DNA of 64,000 nucleotides from CAZUGA01 sp964619885 (GCA_964619885.1 CAZUGA010000017.1:1-64000); one strand, 5' to 3'. Numbered from the stretch's first letter, positions 18,644 through 28,540 are shown. The notes: generated by a model not told the origin, from the letters alone. Translations and numbers: made by a program.

Positions 18644-19504
18644 ATGCGGTGGAGAAAAGGTAGACGTAGCGCAAACATAGAGGATCGCCGCGGAATGCGG
18701 ATGGGTGGGACTGGCGTTAAATTAGGTGGTGGCACACTGGTTGTCGTTATGGTGGTTGGCTTATTGTTGGGGCAAAATCCATTGCAGTTGTTGGGAATGC
18801 TGTCGGGGGAAGGTGGGTTGGGTGGTTCGGTTAGCCAGGCGCCGACAAAACAAAGTGCACAGAGCAACGAAGATGCGGAATTTGTTTCGGTTGTTTTAGC
18901 GGATACCGAAGATACCTGGAACGGTGTGTTTTCTAGTTTTGGCCAGCGTTACCGGCCGGCAAACCTAGTGTTGTTTACCGACCAGGTACAGTCCGCCTGC
19001 GGGATGAATACAGCGGCAACCGGACCGTTTTATTGTCCCGGAGATAGCAAGGTCTATATCGATCTAGGATTCTTTAACGAGCTGAAGGGCTTGGGTGCAC
19101 CCGGCGATTTTGCCCGGGCTTACGTTTTGGGCCACGAGATTGGTCATCACGTACAGAATCTGATGGGAACCGCGGACAAAGTACACCAAGCACGGCAACG
19201 TAGTAGCCGCTCACAAGCGAATGCGTTATCGGTGTTGATGGAATTGCAAGCCGATTGCTACGCGGGTGTATGGGCCCACCATGCCAACAAGCAGCGCAAT
19301 CTGTTGGAAGCGGGGGATGTCGAAGAAGGGTTGAATGCGGCTGCGGCAATTGGTGATGATCGATTATTACGCCGAGCGGGTCGCAGTGCCAGCCCAGAGT
19401 CGTTTACCCATGGTTCATCTGAACAACGGGTCTACTGGCTACGCAAAGGCATGCAATCTGGTGACATCAAAACCTGTAACACATTTGCACAAGCTTCACG
19501 ATAG
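18644..19504 (+). CDS. ypfJ: Neutral zinc metallopeptidase YpfJ
   Basis: 286 residues, nearly identical in length to E. coli YpfJ. The N-terminus 'MRWRKGRRSANIEDRRG' and a single membrane helix (about 28–44) are typical. The catalytic motif HEIGHH (about 165–170) and the downstream 'ELQADCYAGVWAH' glutamate are intact. The two-cysteine segment 'SACGMNTAATGPFYCPGDSKVYIDLGFF' is diagnostic. It is probably an envelope protease. It closes the run of stress-type genes that begins with the XpaC-like gene; an 83-bp gap separates it from the zinc-ribbon gene. Confidence 0.92.
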   Translation: MRWRKGRRSANIEDRRGMRMGGTGVKLGGGTLVVVMVVGLLLGQNPLQLLGMLSGEGGLGGSVSQAPTKQSAQSNEDAEFVSVVLADTEDTWNGVFSSFGQRYRPANLVLFTDQVQSACGMNTAATGPFYCPGDSKVYIDLGFFNELKGLGAPGDFARAYVLGHEIGHHVQNLMGTADKVHQARQRSSRSQANALSVLMELQADCYAGVWAHHANKQRNLLEAGDVEEGLNAAAAIGDDRLLRRAGRSASPESFTHGSSEQRVYWLRKGMQSGDIKTCNTFAQASR

Positions 19505-19838
19505 TTGAGATAGTCGCCGATGCAATATTATGGGCACTTATTCCGATTAGACAAGGGTATCGCTTAGCTGTCCGGCCGCGATCAAACTGAATTCCAAGTA
19601 ATTTCTTTCTATCATTATCTGCTGCGTAGGTATAGAGCGGTAAGAGCTTGGAATGACTCAGTGTATATTAATTCCTAGGACTGCTTAGGCTTAGAATCTG
19701 TTCAAGGAATTGAACAGATTCTAAGCAAGTCGTTGTTAACAATTGGGCCAAACCAGCCGTTTGAATCGATAAGTTTAGGTCTAAACCATTTTTGATCATA
19801 TGGGCGATATTTGGGCCCATCAAAAACGAAATCAAGGG
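19505..19838. other. 334-bp gap with one long hairpin
   Basis: No gene is visible. The region holds the long inverted repeat at 19689–19726 (listed separately) and otherwise AT-rich sequence between ypfJ and an opposing coiled-coil gene. Confidence 0.5.
19689..19726. repeat. Perfect 17-bp inverted repeat
   Basis: Arms 19689–19705 and 19710–19726 pair perfectly around a 4-base GGAA loop (left arm GCTTAGAATCTGTTCAA). There is no T-run, so it does not look like a standard terminator, although it lies between two convergent genes. It could be a dispersed palindrome or the remains of a mobile element end. Confidence 0.6.
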
Positions 19839-20147
19839 TTATGAAAACATTTTTTTGATTGAATCGGTCAGGTTATCCCAGTTATCGTCAAATGTTTTTT
19901 TCGCATCGTTCCATCCCTGTTCAGCGGTCGCCATCATTTCATCCCAAGAATCGTCGGCTGCTTCAGCCATTTCCTGGGCTTTGGCTTTGGCTTGTTCGAT
20001 CTTCGGTTCTAAGTCGTCTATGGCTTTGCGAATATCGTCGAGGGCTTCTTGAGTTTCATCCAGAGCCTTGCTCCTGAGTTGTTCAAGATTTGCCTGTTGT
20101 TCGTCGATAGTTTCCTGAAATTTTTTCAAATATTCGTCTTTGGTCAT
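19839..20147 (-). CDS. Small acidic coiled-coil protein
   Basis: A 102-residue protein starting MTKDEYLKKFQET. This start is chosen because AGGAGG lies 7 bases upstream; the longer frame from 20213 adds a segment with no ribosome site. It is almost entirely alpha-helical with heptad-like spacing (residues 10–70) and many Glu, Asp, Lys and Gln. The C-terminus has repeated Trp residues ('DDSWDEMMATAEQGWNDAKKTFDDNWDNL'). No signal peptide or cysteine is present. Function unknown; it may bind membranes or act as an LEA-like stress protein, which is inference from composition only. Confidence 0.6.
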   Translation of the reverse strand: MTKDEYLKKFQETIDEQQANLEQLRSKALDETQEALDDIRKAIDDLEPKIEQAKAKAQEMAEAADDSWDEMMATAEQGWNDAKKTFDDNWDNLTDSIKKMFS

Positions 20148-20328
20148 GCCGATTCCTCCTACATGTTGTGGAATGCTGTATACATGATATGTTGGCAATA
20201 TAAGAATTATCAACCGTTATGATTAATAAAGAATAATTCTTTTCAGGGATAGTTAAGAGATAAATTTTGCGACTATGCCTGGAACAGAGTTTTGGGTGCC
20301 GCGTGTCAGCTCAACTTATCGAGAATTC

Positions 20329-20592
20329 TTAGGTATCCTTTCGAATATCGATATCCACATCAATTTTTAATGTTCCATCTTCTTGCAAGATTCCGACACT
20401 TTTTCCATTCCCTTCTATGACAATCGGAACGGGATCCTGAAACAGTGGTTGCCGTACGAATCGCAGAGACCATCCAAAGGATTCAAGCTGGCGTAACGCC
20501 AACAGTTGTTCCAGAGAAAGTTTTGATTCCAGGTCCTTAGGAGTGGATTGAGTTGATATGCGTTTGTTTTCACTAATTTGAGGAGGTGCCAT
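20329..20592 (-). CDS. Small conserved gammaproteobacterial protein
   Basis: 87 residues with the core 'RQLESFGWSLRFVRQPLFQDPVPIVI' followed by an acidic tail 'LQEDGTLKIDVDID'. I recall this pattern as a small, widespread protein of Gammaproteobacteria with no assigned role. There is no signal peptide or membrane segment. No clear ribosome site precedes the start MAPPQISE. It is flanked by a coiled-coil gene and the GGDEF-EAL gene on the same strand, with gaps too wide for coupling. Confidence 0.6.
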   Translation of the reverse strand: MAPPQISENKRISTQSTPKDLESKLSLEQLLALRQLESFGWSLRFVRQPLFQDPVPIVIEGNGKSVGILQEDGTLKIDVDIDIRKDT

Positions 20593-20749
20593 GGGATCAC
20601 GTATGTCGAACAGAAGTCTCGTTATTGTCGGTAGATTGGCGGATTTCTTTAGTGTTCCCTGTACCTGTTAATTTTGTATTACTTGTTTTTTAGATCGTTC
20701 GATCTGTCAATACGCTGATTTTGTGGAATTCGTTTCTATGGTGGTGCCG

Positions 20750-22390
20750 TTAACCGCTTGCGCGCCTCTCGATTTTGGCGCTGTTATTGCTGTCGTAAGC
20801 CTGGTATTGCGCCAGCCACGACGGAATTTGTCTGGCGGGTAACGGAATCCCAATATTGAATCCTTGCGCAAAGTCACAATTCAGCTTTTTTAGGATATTT
20901 AAAATTCCTGAACTTTCAACGCCTTCGGCGACGACTTTTTTCCCCATATTATGCGCAAGATCGATTGTGGAGTGTACGATGAGCGCGTCGTTTTCGTCTT
21001 CCGACAGATCCAAGATAAATGAGCGATCTATTTTTAACACGCTGATCGGCATATTTTTCAACCTATAGAGAGAGGAATAGCCAGTACCAAAATCGTCTAT
21101 CGCTAATTGGACGCCCAACTTATCCAGCTGTACTAGCGACCCCTCCACTTGTTGCAGGTCAGTCATTACACTGCTTTCAGTAATTTCTAACATAAGTTTT
21201 TCGGGCGCAATCCCACATTCTTCGAGAAGATCTTGGACTATTATGGCGATCCCGGTGTTTTGTAGATCTTTGACTGACAGGTTAACCGCCATAATGCAAT
21301 CGATGCCCTGGCGTTGCCATAGCGCTAGTTGTGAAATTGCTGTTCTGAGTCCCCAATGTGTCAATTTCTGAATCAAGCCCGTACTTTCGGCTAATGGGAT
21401 AAAATCGGTCGTAGGGATAAATTCGCCATTTTTAAGACGCCAACGGGAAAGTGCCTCCAGCCCACGTAAACGGTTGCTTTGAATGTCGACTACGGGTTGG
21501 TAATACATTTCCAACCCGCTATTATTAATGGTCTCTTTGAGTTTATTGCTTTGCTTCAAACGGCTCAGGGAATATTGGTCTTGGTTTCTACTATAAATGG
21601 TGTAATCTAAGCCTTTCCGTTTGGCCATATACATGGCGACATCCGCGTGACGCAATAGCGTGTCTTGATTTTCGCCGTGTTGGGGATACATACAGATTCC
21701 CAGACTCAGTCCAATCGTCAGCGTATTCTGCTCGACTTCGAAGGGTGGCTCCATGACTTCAAGTATGCGCCTCGCAACGGTAACAGCGGTGTCTGGGGAA
21801 GTATCCGGCAATAGAACCGCAAATTCATCGCCGCCAAGCCGCGCTACCGTATCGCAATCACGAATCGAATTGTGTAGCCGTGGGGTGATTTGCTGCAAAA
21901 GCTGATCCCCCACGTGGTGTCCCAAAGTGTCGTTAACTTCTTTGAATCGGTCCAAGTCCATAAGCAGCACGGCCCCGATCAAATTATTTTCTTTTGCTGC
22001 TTTCAGAGCCTCGCCAATTCGATCACGCAAAAACTTTCGATTGGCTAGACCGGTTAAGTCGTCGTGTAGCGCGTGGTGCCGCGCCAATGCCGCGAGGCGT
22101 TCGGTGTACTCAATACTTCGACTACACAATTTGATGACTAATATGACGAATCCGCTTCCAAAAACCAATACCAGCGATACAACCAATTCTATATAGGAAA
22201 TCGGATGGTTGAGAATATGCCAGGCGAATAAACTGTACCCGATACAAAAGAAAATGATCAGAGAGAATAATATGATCCAGCCGGAATCGTGTCCAGGCTG
22301 CTTGCAAATTGCTAAGGATGGTTTCAACGAATACAGGAGTACAGTGATTCCCAAAATGACCAGTGCGAAACAAGCCAGTTTAAGCTCCAT
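20750..22390 (-). CDS. Membrane-bound GGDEF-EAL cyclic-di-GMP enzyme
   Basis: 546 residues. Three N-terminal membrane helices (about 5–22, 38–60 and 68–90) are followed directly by a GGDEF domain (about 105–265, active motif RLGGDEF intact) and an EAL domain (about 275–535). The EAL active site looks complete: 'GLEALSRW', 'NLSVKDLQ', 'LEITESS', 'IDDFGTGYSSL', 'LKIDRSF' and 'VAEGVES'. It could therefore both make and degrade cyclic-di-GMP, though most such proteins work mainly one way. There is no PAS or sensor domain outside the membrane part. It is monocistronic. Confidence 0.92.
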   Translation of the reverse strand: MELKLACFALVILGITVLLYSLKPSLAICKQPGHDSGWIILFSLIIFFCIGYSLFAWHILNHPISYIELVVSLVLVFGSGFVILVIKLCSRSIEYTERLAALARHHALHDDLTGLANRKFLRDRIGEALKAAKENNLIGAVLLMDLDRFKEVNDTLGHHVGDQLLQQITPRLHNSIRDCDTVARLGGDEFAVLLPDTSPDTAVTVARRILEVMEPPFEVEQNTLTIGLSLGICMYPQHGENQDTLLRHADVAMYMAKRKGLDYTIYSRNQDQYSLSRLKQSNKLKETINNSGLEMYYQPVVDIQSNRLRGLEALSRWRLKNGEFIPTTDFIPLAESTGLIQKLTHWGLRTAISQLALWQRQGIDCIMAVNLSVKDLQNTGIAIIVQDLLEECGIAPEKLMLEITESSVMTDLQQVEGSLVQLDKLGVQLAIDDFGTGYSSLYRLKNMPISVLKIDRSFILDLSEDENDALIVHSTIDLAHNMGKKVVAEGVESSGILNILKKLNCDFAQGFNIGIPLPARQIPSWLAQYQAYDSNNSAKIERRASG

Positions 22391-22669
22391 TTTCTACATC
22401 CGATTGGAATGCCGGTCCAATGTATAGATTAACGAACGAATGCACGCGATTAATGCTCCTGTAGAATCAAACGCGAATATTGCATAATATTCCCATATTG
22501 TGTTTATCACAATAGAGACCTTACAGCCGTCATTTTTATTACAAACCTTCGATTTTAGACAGTACAGAATGTTCTATCACATGGGGTCTGGCGATAAGTT
22601 TTTATGGATGATTAAACGGGTTAATCTTATATAGTTTCGCCGGTCTGTTTGGTATTGCTCAAATCAAGT

Positions 22670-25600
22670 TTATAGCAATTCTTCGGACGTGATATGACCA
22701 TGGCTGAACTGGTGCAGGTAACCGCCGATTTGTGACCGGATAATATATAATGCGGGGACCACGAATAACGTAATCAGCGTTGCGAAGGCGACACCAAAAG
22801 CCAGACTAATTGCCATCGGGATTAGGAATTGGGCTTGCAGACTTTTTTCAGAAATGATCGGTGCCAGTCCGACGCAAGTGGTCAAAGTTGTGAAAAAGAT
22901 GGGGCGAAAGCGTCTTTGGCCAGCTGCCAGCACAGCTGACCGTACTGACAAACCGTTTTTTCGAAGACGGTTGATCATATCCATCAGAATCAGTGAATCA
23001 TTCACAACCACGCCAGATAACGCGACTAGACCGAACATCGAAAAAAAACTGATTGGGTAACCCAACACCCAGTGGCCAATCGCCGCACCTACAAATCCAA
23101 GCGGAATAACCGACATAATGATTAAGGGCTGCGTATAGCTCCCCAGTTGGATAGCCAATACCGCAAAGATTGCAATTAGAGCGACAACTAGCGCTTTGGC
23201 CAGGCTTTTCAGACTGTCCATGCGCTCTTTTTCTGCGCCTTCAAACGAAAAGTACAAACCCGGCATATCTCGCTGTAGTTTGGACAAGACATGATCGCGA
23301 AGAAACGCGTTTATCTCGTTGGCATTTCCGGTTTCATCGTCGACTTTGGCGCTGATATTAACGACACGGCGTCGGTCGGCCCGGTTAATCGTCGCGTAGC
23401 CGCGTGATTCACTAACGCTGGCGACTGTGTGGAACGGAACTTCATCCCCGTTTGATAGGCGTATCCTCATGCGATACAGCGTTTCGAGGCTGCGCCTTTC
23501 AGATTCCGAGTAGCGGACTAGTACTCGTAGATCATCTCGACCACGCTGAACACGTTGTGCTTCGGCGCCATAAAAGGCTTGTCGTACTTGCCGAGCAAGA
23601 TCATTTAAAGTTAATCCTGCTGCGATACCGGTATCTTTCAGCGCCAAGCGCAATTCGGGTTTGCCAATTTCAAATGAATCGGTAATTTCGACGACTCCTG
23701 GTGAATCTCCCATAGCGGTTTTTAGTCGATCCGCAGCGATCAATAGCTGATCAAAATCGGCGTGGGCGAGTTCCACATTAATGTCATCTCCAGCGGACAG
23801 TATATTGCTGTTAAAGGTAATTTCAGCGCCCGGGATATCGCCAACACGATTGCGCCAGTCTGATTCGATCGTAGAAGCCTTGAACGGTCGCAGTTCACCG
23901 CGCAATAGTTCAATTTTTACTTCACCCAAATGGGTTCCTTTGGATGAATCACCTTGGGCCCCCGGTCCTCCCCGGCCAGAAAAAGGTGTGGAACCGACCG
24001 TGGCTGAAATATTTCGAATGATGGGCGGAGAATCGGGCGGCATTCGTTCGTCGTACTCGCGTCGGGTTTGCTCTGCTGCATCCAACATGTGTTTAATGAT
24101 TACTTCAGTTTCAGATGTCGGAGTACCGCTGGGCATTCTGAGTTTCGCCGCAATGTTGTCGCCCTCGATGTGTGGGAAGTATATGGATTTCAAGTGCCCA
24201 CCGGCGATGGAACCCACCGCCAGCATCAGGATGCTCGCCGCGATAGCGACGACAACATAAGGCTGTTTCATCGTAAGCTTGAGGGCCGGTGTATAAAATC
24301 GATCTATACCACGGAGCAATAATGATCTAAATTTCTCCTGTACCCACGGCAATGCGCCTGTAGACTGAGTCATCCGAACGTTGGATAAATGCGCGGGTAG
24401 AATCAGGCTGGCTTCGATGAGTGACATCATTAATACGCTGATCACAACAATCGGGATAACCCACAATATCTTACCCAGAAAACCGCTGGTAAACAGCAAC
24501 GGAACGAAAGCCAATATTGTCGTTAAGATACCCACGCTGACTGGCGTGATTACGTCATGCAATCCTTCCACAGCAGCCGCTAGGGGCGTGCGGCCCTGTT
24601 CGCGCTTGGCATAAATATTTTCGCCTACGATTATCGCGTCGTCGACCACAATACCGAGTACCAGTATGAACGCGAACAATGTGATCATATTGATGGTTGC
24701 GCCGGCCATATGGATCAACAAAAACGCGCCCAGAAAAGAGATTGGAATTCCCATGGTGGTCCAAAATGCCAACCGCAGGTTTAAAAATAAAACCAATACA
24801 CCGAACACCAGAACCAAACCCATCAAACCGTTACGTACTAGAAGGTCGATGCGATCGCGCAGGTTTTCCGCTCGATTAGACCAAATCGTGCTTTGTATAC
24901 CTTGCGGTAATGGTAGGTTCTTGACATATTCCTTAACCGTTTCTTCGATCTCCAGGACTTGTTGATTTCCCACCCTCGATACGCTGATAAAGGCTGCCGG
25001 TTGGCCGTTGAATAAGTTGGTTTGATCTATGTCTTCAAATCCGTCAACCGCCTGCCCGATGTCACCCAACCTGAGGATGGTTCCGTCGGTATTGGTTCGC
25101 AGAATAATCGATTCAAAGTCTTCACTGTTGTAAGCTTGGCCATCTGCACGCAGCAGAATTTCCTGATTTTTGCTATGGATTGTGCCGCCGGATAATTTCA
25201 CCGAAAAATTACGCACCGCTGCCGCGACATCCTCAAAACGTATTCGATGTTCTCGCAGTGCGTGTTCGCTGACTTCCACGCCAATTTCGTAGTCGCGTAT
25301 GCCTCGTACATTGGCAATCGAGATCCCATCGAGTGCGGTAATTTCATCGCGGATTCGGTAGGCCAATTCGTGCAAGCTTCGCTCGCTGGCTTGGCCATAT
25401 ATGGCGATAGTAATGACGGAACTGATGGTCGAAGTGTCTTTGATTTCCGGTGCATCTGCATCTTCCGGCGGGAAATTTTGGATTTGTTCGACCGCTGACT
25501 TGATATCATCCAGAACCGTTCGGTCGTTGGCGTCATCTTCTAATTCTGCTGTAACGGTGCCGGCACCTTCAGCTGCGACCGATCTTATTTTTTCTATGCC

Positions 25601-25855
25601 CTCGATACCGGTGATCGCTTCCTCGATACGCCGGTTGATAATTTCTTCGACTTCGTCCGGATTAGAACCTGGGTAGGGGACATTGATGGTAATTGTGCGA
25701 GGATCAACTTCCGGGAAGATTTCCACAGTAGTTGATAACATCGTTATGATGCCGCTTAACAGTAAAAACACCATCAGAAGGTTCGATGCGATATGGTTGT
25801 GGGCGAACCAAGCCAATATTCCCTTGTGTTCAGTCGCTATGCGTGTTTCTTTCAT
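22670..25855 (-). CDS. RND efflux pump, AcrB-type inner membrane transporter
   Basis: A 1061-residue RND transporter, standard length for the HAE family, with 12 membrane helices and two large periplasmic loops. It has the opening 'WFAHNHIASNLLMVFLLLSGI', the proton-relay Asp pair in 'GIVVDDAIIVGENIYAKREQG', and the TM10–11 region 'FGLVALSGVVVNDSLILMDMINRLR'. It exchanges protons for exported compounds in a tripartite pump with the adaptor encoded upstream. Its start overlaps the adaptor stop (ATGA). No outer-membrane TolC-type gene accompanies it, so a shared channel is likely. Specificity is unknown. Confidence 0.92.
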   Translation of the reverse strand: MKETRIATEHKGILAWFAHNHIASNLLMVFLLLSGIITMLSTTVEIFPEVDPRTITINVPYPGSNPDEVEEIINRRIEEAITGIEGIEKIRSVAAEGAGTVTAELEDDANDRTVLDDIKSAVEQIQNFPPEDADAPEIKDTSTISSVITIAIYGQASERSLHELAYRIRDEITALDGISIANVRGIRDYEIGVEVSEHALREHRIRFEDVAAAVRNFSVKLSGGTIHSKNQEILLRADGQAYNSEDFESIILRTNTDGTILRLGDIGQAVDGFEDIDQTNLFNGQPAAFISVSRVGNQQVLEIEETVKEYVKNLPLPQGIQSTIWSNRAENLRDRIDLLVRNGLMGLVLVFGVLVLFLNLRLAFWTTMGIPISFLGAFLLIHMAGATINMITLFAFILVLGIVVDDAIIVGENIYAKREQGRTPLAAAVEGLHDVITPVSVGILTTILAFVPLLFTSGFLGKILWVIPIVVISVLMMSLIEASLILPAHLSNVRMTQSTGALPWVQEKFRSLLLRGIDRFYTPALKLTMKQPYVVVAIAASILMLAVGSIAGGHLKSIYFPHIEGDNIAAKLRMPSGTPTSETEVIIKHMLDAAEQTRREYDERMPPDSPPIIRNISATVGSTPFSGRGGPGAQGDSSKGTHLGEVKIELLRGELRPFKASTIESDWRNRVGDIPGAEITFNSNILSAGDDINVELAHADFDQLLIAADRLKTAMGDSPGVVEITDSFEIGKPELRLALKDTGIAAGLTLNDLARQVRQAFYGAEAQRVQRGRDDLRVLVRYSESERRSLETLYRMRIRLSNGDEVPFHTVASVSESRGYATINRADRRRVVNISAKVDDETGNANEINAFLRDHVLSKLQRDMPGLYFSFEGAEKERMDSLKSLAKALVVALIAIFAVLAIQLGSYTQPLIIMSVIPLGFVGAAIGHWVLGYPISFFSMFGLVALSGVVVNDSLILMDMINRLRKNGLSVRSAVLAAGQRRFRPIFFTTLTTCVGLAPIISEKSLQAQFLIPMAISLAFGVAFATLITLFVVPALYIIRSQIGGYLHQFSHGHITSEELL

Positions 25856-27033
25856 AGCGGGTTATTTTGCGTTCGGATTTGCATTCCATCGGTGACGACT
25901 TCGAGCTGACTGGTGATGACTGTTGTGCCGCTATTAAGGCCTTTGATATATAATTCGCTATCGGACTGATAAACGATATCCGGTTTTATAAAGCGTAACC
26001 GTCCATCTTCCGCGATCCACAATGTGTTATCACCGCGCAATGTAGATTTTGGTATTACGGTAATGTCTGATAATTGTTTGGCCTTGATCTCCACATCGAC
26101 GAACAAGCCCGGTATGACCTTATTTTTCAGCGGGGCAGGGATATCTTCTGATTCCAGCTTGATAACCACGCGAACCATACGCGATAAACTGTCGATTTCG
26201 CTTTCAATTCGATCGACTTTTCCCGGAAGCCGGTATGTTGTTCCCGCCATTGAAATCTTAATGATGACCTCGCTACCGTCGGTTTTATTATTGTGGCCAG
26301 GTGTTTGAATCAACGCCAAATCATCCAATTCAAGTGGGATCGGAATTTCTAATATTTCGTCACTGAAAACAACCCCGACGGGTTGATTTGCGACCATAAC
26401 TTCGCCGACGTCAACCGAGCTTTGAACGACCCGTCCGGCAAACGGCATGCGGATTCTGGTGCGCTTTAAATCGAGGGACGCTTGTTGCAGTTTGGCTTCC
26501 GCGGCTTTGATATTGGCGCGGGCTTCAGCGATCTGGGGTTGCCGTGCAACAATAGGTGGAATTTTCTCCTTCGGATGAAGGGTAAACCATTCCTGTTGGG
26601 ATACGGTAGCCTGCGCGGTTTCTACCTCAAATTTCTTCTTGGCTGCAGCAACTTCGGCTTTATTGCGCGTGACAGCCAATTCGTAGTCGATGCGCTCAAT
26701 TTCCAGCAATACCTCGTCGGCCTTAAATCGACCGCCGGCGCGCAGCTCCGGGTGAGCCCGCACGACGCGGCCGCCGACTTGAGGAATGATATTAACCCGG
26801 ACCCGAGGTACAAGGGTGCCGTTACCTTGGATAAGCAGCGTTCTATCTTCAATTTTGCTGGATAAAGTTTTGACTAGCGGTGCATATATTTTGCGCTCGG
26901 TCGCTTTGGGTTCTTCATTAAACATGGATAAACCCATTGCGCCGAAAAAACCGAATAGCAGGATCATGACGACCAACAAGGGTTGGATGACCCATCGATA
27001 ACTTGCTCTAAGCTTGGAAGATCTATTGCTCAT
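25852..27033 (-). CDS. RND periplasmic adaptor (membrane fusion protein)
   Basis: 393 residues with an N-terminal membrane anchor (about 15–35, 'PLLVVMILLFGFFGAMGLSMF'), a split lipoyl/barrel-sandwich motif ('RVRVNIIPQVGGRVV...LLEIERIDYELAV' and 'LKRTRIRMPFAGRVVQSSVDVGE'), a short helical hairpin between them and a beta-barrel domain. It bridges the RND transporter to an outer-membrane channel. It is co-transcribed with the transporter (4-base overlap) and lies 109 bp downstream of the TetR-type regulator on the same strand. Confidence 0.9.
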   Translation of the reverse strand: MSNRSSKLRASYRWVIQPLLVVMILLFGFFGAMGLSMFNEEPKATERKIYAPLVKTLSSKIEDRTLLIQGNGTLVPRVRVNIIPQVGGRVVRAHPELRAGGRFKADEVLLEIERIDYELAVTRNKAEVAAAKKKFEVETAQATVSQQEWFTLHPKEKIPPIVARQPQIAEARANIKAAEAKLQQASLDLKRTRIRMPFAGRVVQSSVDVGEVMVANQPVGVVFSDEILEIPIPLELDDLALIQTPGHNNKTDGSEVIIKISMAGTTYRLPGKVDRIESEIDSLSRMVRVVIKLESEDIPAPLKNKVIPGLFVDVEIKAKQLSDITVIPKSTLRGDNTLWIAEDGRLRFIKPDIVYQSDSELYIKGLNSGTTVITSQLEVVTDGMQIRTQNNPL

Positions 27034-27142
27034 GTAGAAACCTTGGAAGGATCAGGGATAGCCGTTTTAGGCAGAGTACGCCTCGGGATCGAGGTTAATA
27101 ATTTTCGCACCGTATTAGCGATCACTGTTTTAGGCATAGTTA

Positions 27143-27772
27143 TCATTTTGAACTGTCAATATCTTGATCCTCGGCACGAAGTCCAGCCAGGCTGACCATT
27201 GCAATATGTTGGGCCAATGTTTCGACCTTCTGTTCGTTTAGCTCTATATCCGGGTACAACCGTGTGATTATAGGTTTGCCAAGCCGATACAGATTGCATT
27301 GGCCAATGATGCTGAAACAATGCCGCCGGATCATATCTTCGGTTGCGTTTTCTGGTAACAACGCGGATACGATGCAGCGAAGCTTCATATGCGTTGGGCG
27401 GATCAATTTTTCGACCACCTTGTCCAGCACCGGGCTGGGTTGAAGCATTTCCTGCATGTGGATCTGATCCATCAGGGATTCGCGGTCGAAGCCCAGGCTT
27501 AAATGTAAAAACCAATAGACAAACGCACGAAGTTGTTCTTTCGGGTCCTTGGACACGGTCGAAAAATTTGGTTGCTGATCGCGGGTTTGCTCCAGTCCAT
27601 AGACAACCACCTCGGCGTAGAAATTGGCTTTGTCGCGAAAATGATAGTTGATCGCCGCTATGTTAGTACCGGCGCGATCAACGATTTCCTGGATGGTTGC
27701 CGCACGGTAACCTTGTTCGGCAAACACATCCAATGCGGTTTTCAATAATTTTTCTCGTGTGTCCTTGGCCAT
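27143..27772 (-). CDS. TetR family regulator, CecR-like
   Basis: 209 residues. The N-terminal helix-turn-helix is clear ('TREKLLKTALDVFAEQGYRAATIQEIVDRAGTNIAAINYHFRDKANFY', about 4–51). The C-terminal ligand domain resembles the CecR/YbiH type (DUF1956), with 'WFLHLSLGFDRESLMDQIHMQEMLQPSPVLD'. Being first in line with the adaptor and RND genes, it most likely represses the pump and is relieved by a pump substrate. A palindrome upstream of its start is a candidate operator. Confidence 0.88.
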   Translation of the reverse strand: MAKDTREKLLKTALDVFAEQGYRAATIQEIVDRAGTNIAAINYHFRDKANFYAEVVVYGLEQTRDQQPNFSTVSKDPKEQLRAFVYWFLHLSLGFDRESLMDQIHMQEMLQPSPVLDKVVEKLIRPTHMKLRCIVSALLPENATEDMIRRHCFSIIGQCNLYRLGKPIITRLYPDIELNEQKVETLAQHIAMVSLAGLRAEDQDIDSSK

Positions 27773-27799
27773 TCGCGTATTTTAATATTCAAAAATAAA

Positions 27800-27819
27800 T
27801 TTCAAATAGTATTTTGAAA
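27800..27819. promoter_or_regulatory. Palindrome, candidate TetR operator
   Basis: TTTCAAA and TTTGAAA form a perfect 7+7 inverted repeat with a 6-base spacer, 27 bp upstream of the regulator start. Its position within the expected promoter fits autoregulation by the adjacent TetR-type repressor. AT-richness makes chance palindromes more likely, so support is moderate. Confidence 0.45.
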
Positions 27820-28029
27820 AATGCAATTGATTTTTTTTGAGACATTTGATGTCTTATATAGTTCGCGGTGAGGCGATATTAATAGAGGGCACGGCAGAAA
27901 ACATTCTGATGGGCGTTAATTAATGCCGTTGTTTTTCATTCGCCAGAAAGATTATGCAAAGATAGCGAATTATAGAAATAACTCTAATACCAATGATCAA
28001 TGATTTACTTGTTACGATGGTGGCGTCGC

Positions 28030-28540
28030 TTAGGGATCTAAAACGTTATCGAATTGAAGGATCCAACCCGCTTCTTCGGCGACCAACTTATAATGTTTTT
28101 CACGCATGCCCCGGCAGGATTCGCATTGGTATCGCCACGCTTATAGATTGGATACCGACGACTCATTCGATTCGCAACTACAGCGAAACGATCATATCCC
28201 ATGTAGGATTCATCCAACTTGGCATTGCCTGAAACAGCAGCGAAAATAGATCGGGCTCATTGATTTTCGGTTGTTGACCGCTTGGCCGACAAGAGAACCG
28301 TAGGCGCCGCTTCCCGCCGACGGGATGCATCATAGATCTCAGGCGATCCATTATTATCCAAACCGGCAACCTCAACGCCGGTCACAATGCCGTCGGCTTG
28401 TAAAGTAATCGGGCTGTTATCTATTTCTAGCCCGGATACCTTAATATTAAGCGGATTCAATGAGCTATTGTTCGGGCAGAATACGGTGAAACTAATCCCC
28501 TGAAATTCGAGGAAATCCCCACATTCAAAAATTTTCGGTT
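28030..28540 (-). pseudogene. Frameshifted remnant of a PliI-like periplasmic protein
   Basis: Consecutive pieces of one protein appear in different frames. They read 'GDFLEFQGISFTVF', then 'LQADGIVTGVEVAGLDNNG' and 'SPEIY', then 'GAYGSLVGQAVNNRKS', then 'AKLDESYMGYDRFAVVANR', 'RRYPIYKRGDTNANPAG' and finally 'KHYKLVAEEAGWIL' before TAA. That order matches a family of small periplasmic proteins resembling the PliI lysozyme-inhibitor type. At least three frame changes are needed and the signal peptide is missing, so the gene is dead. It lies immediately downstream of the MOSC gene on the same strand. Confidence 0.65.
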
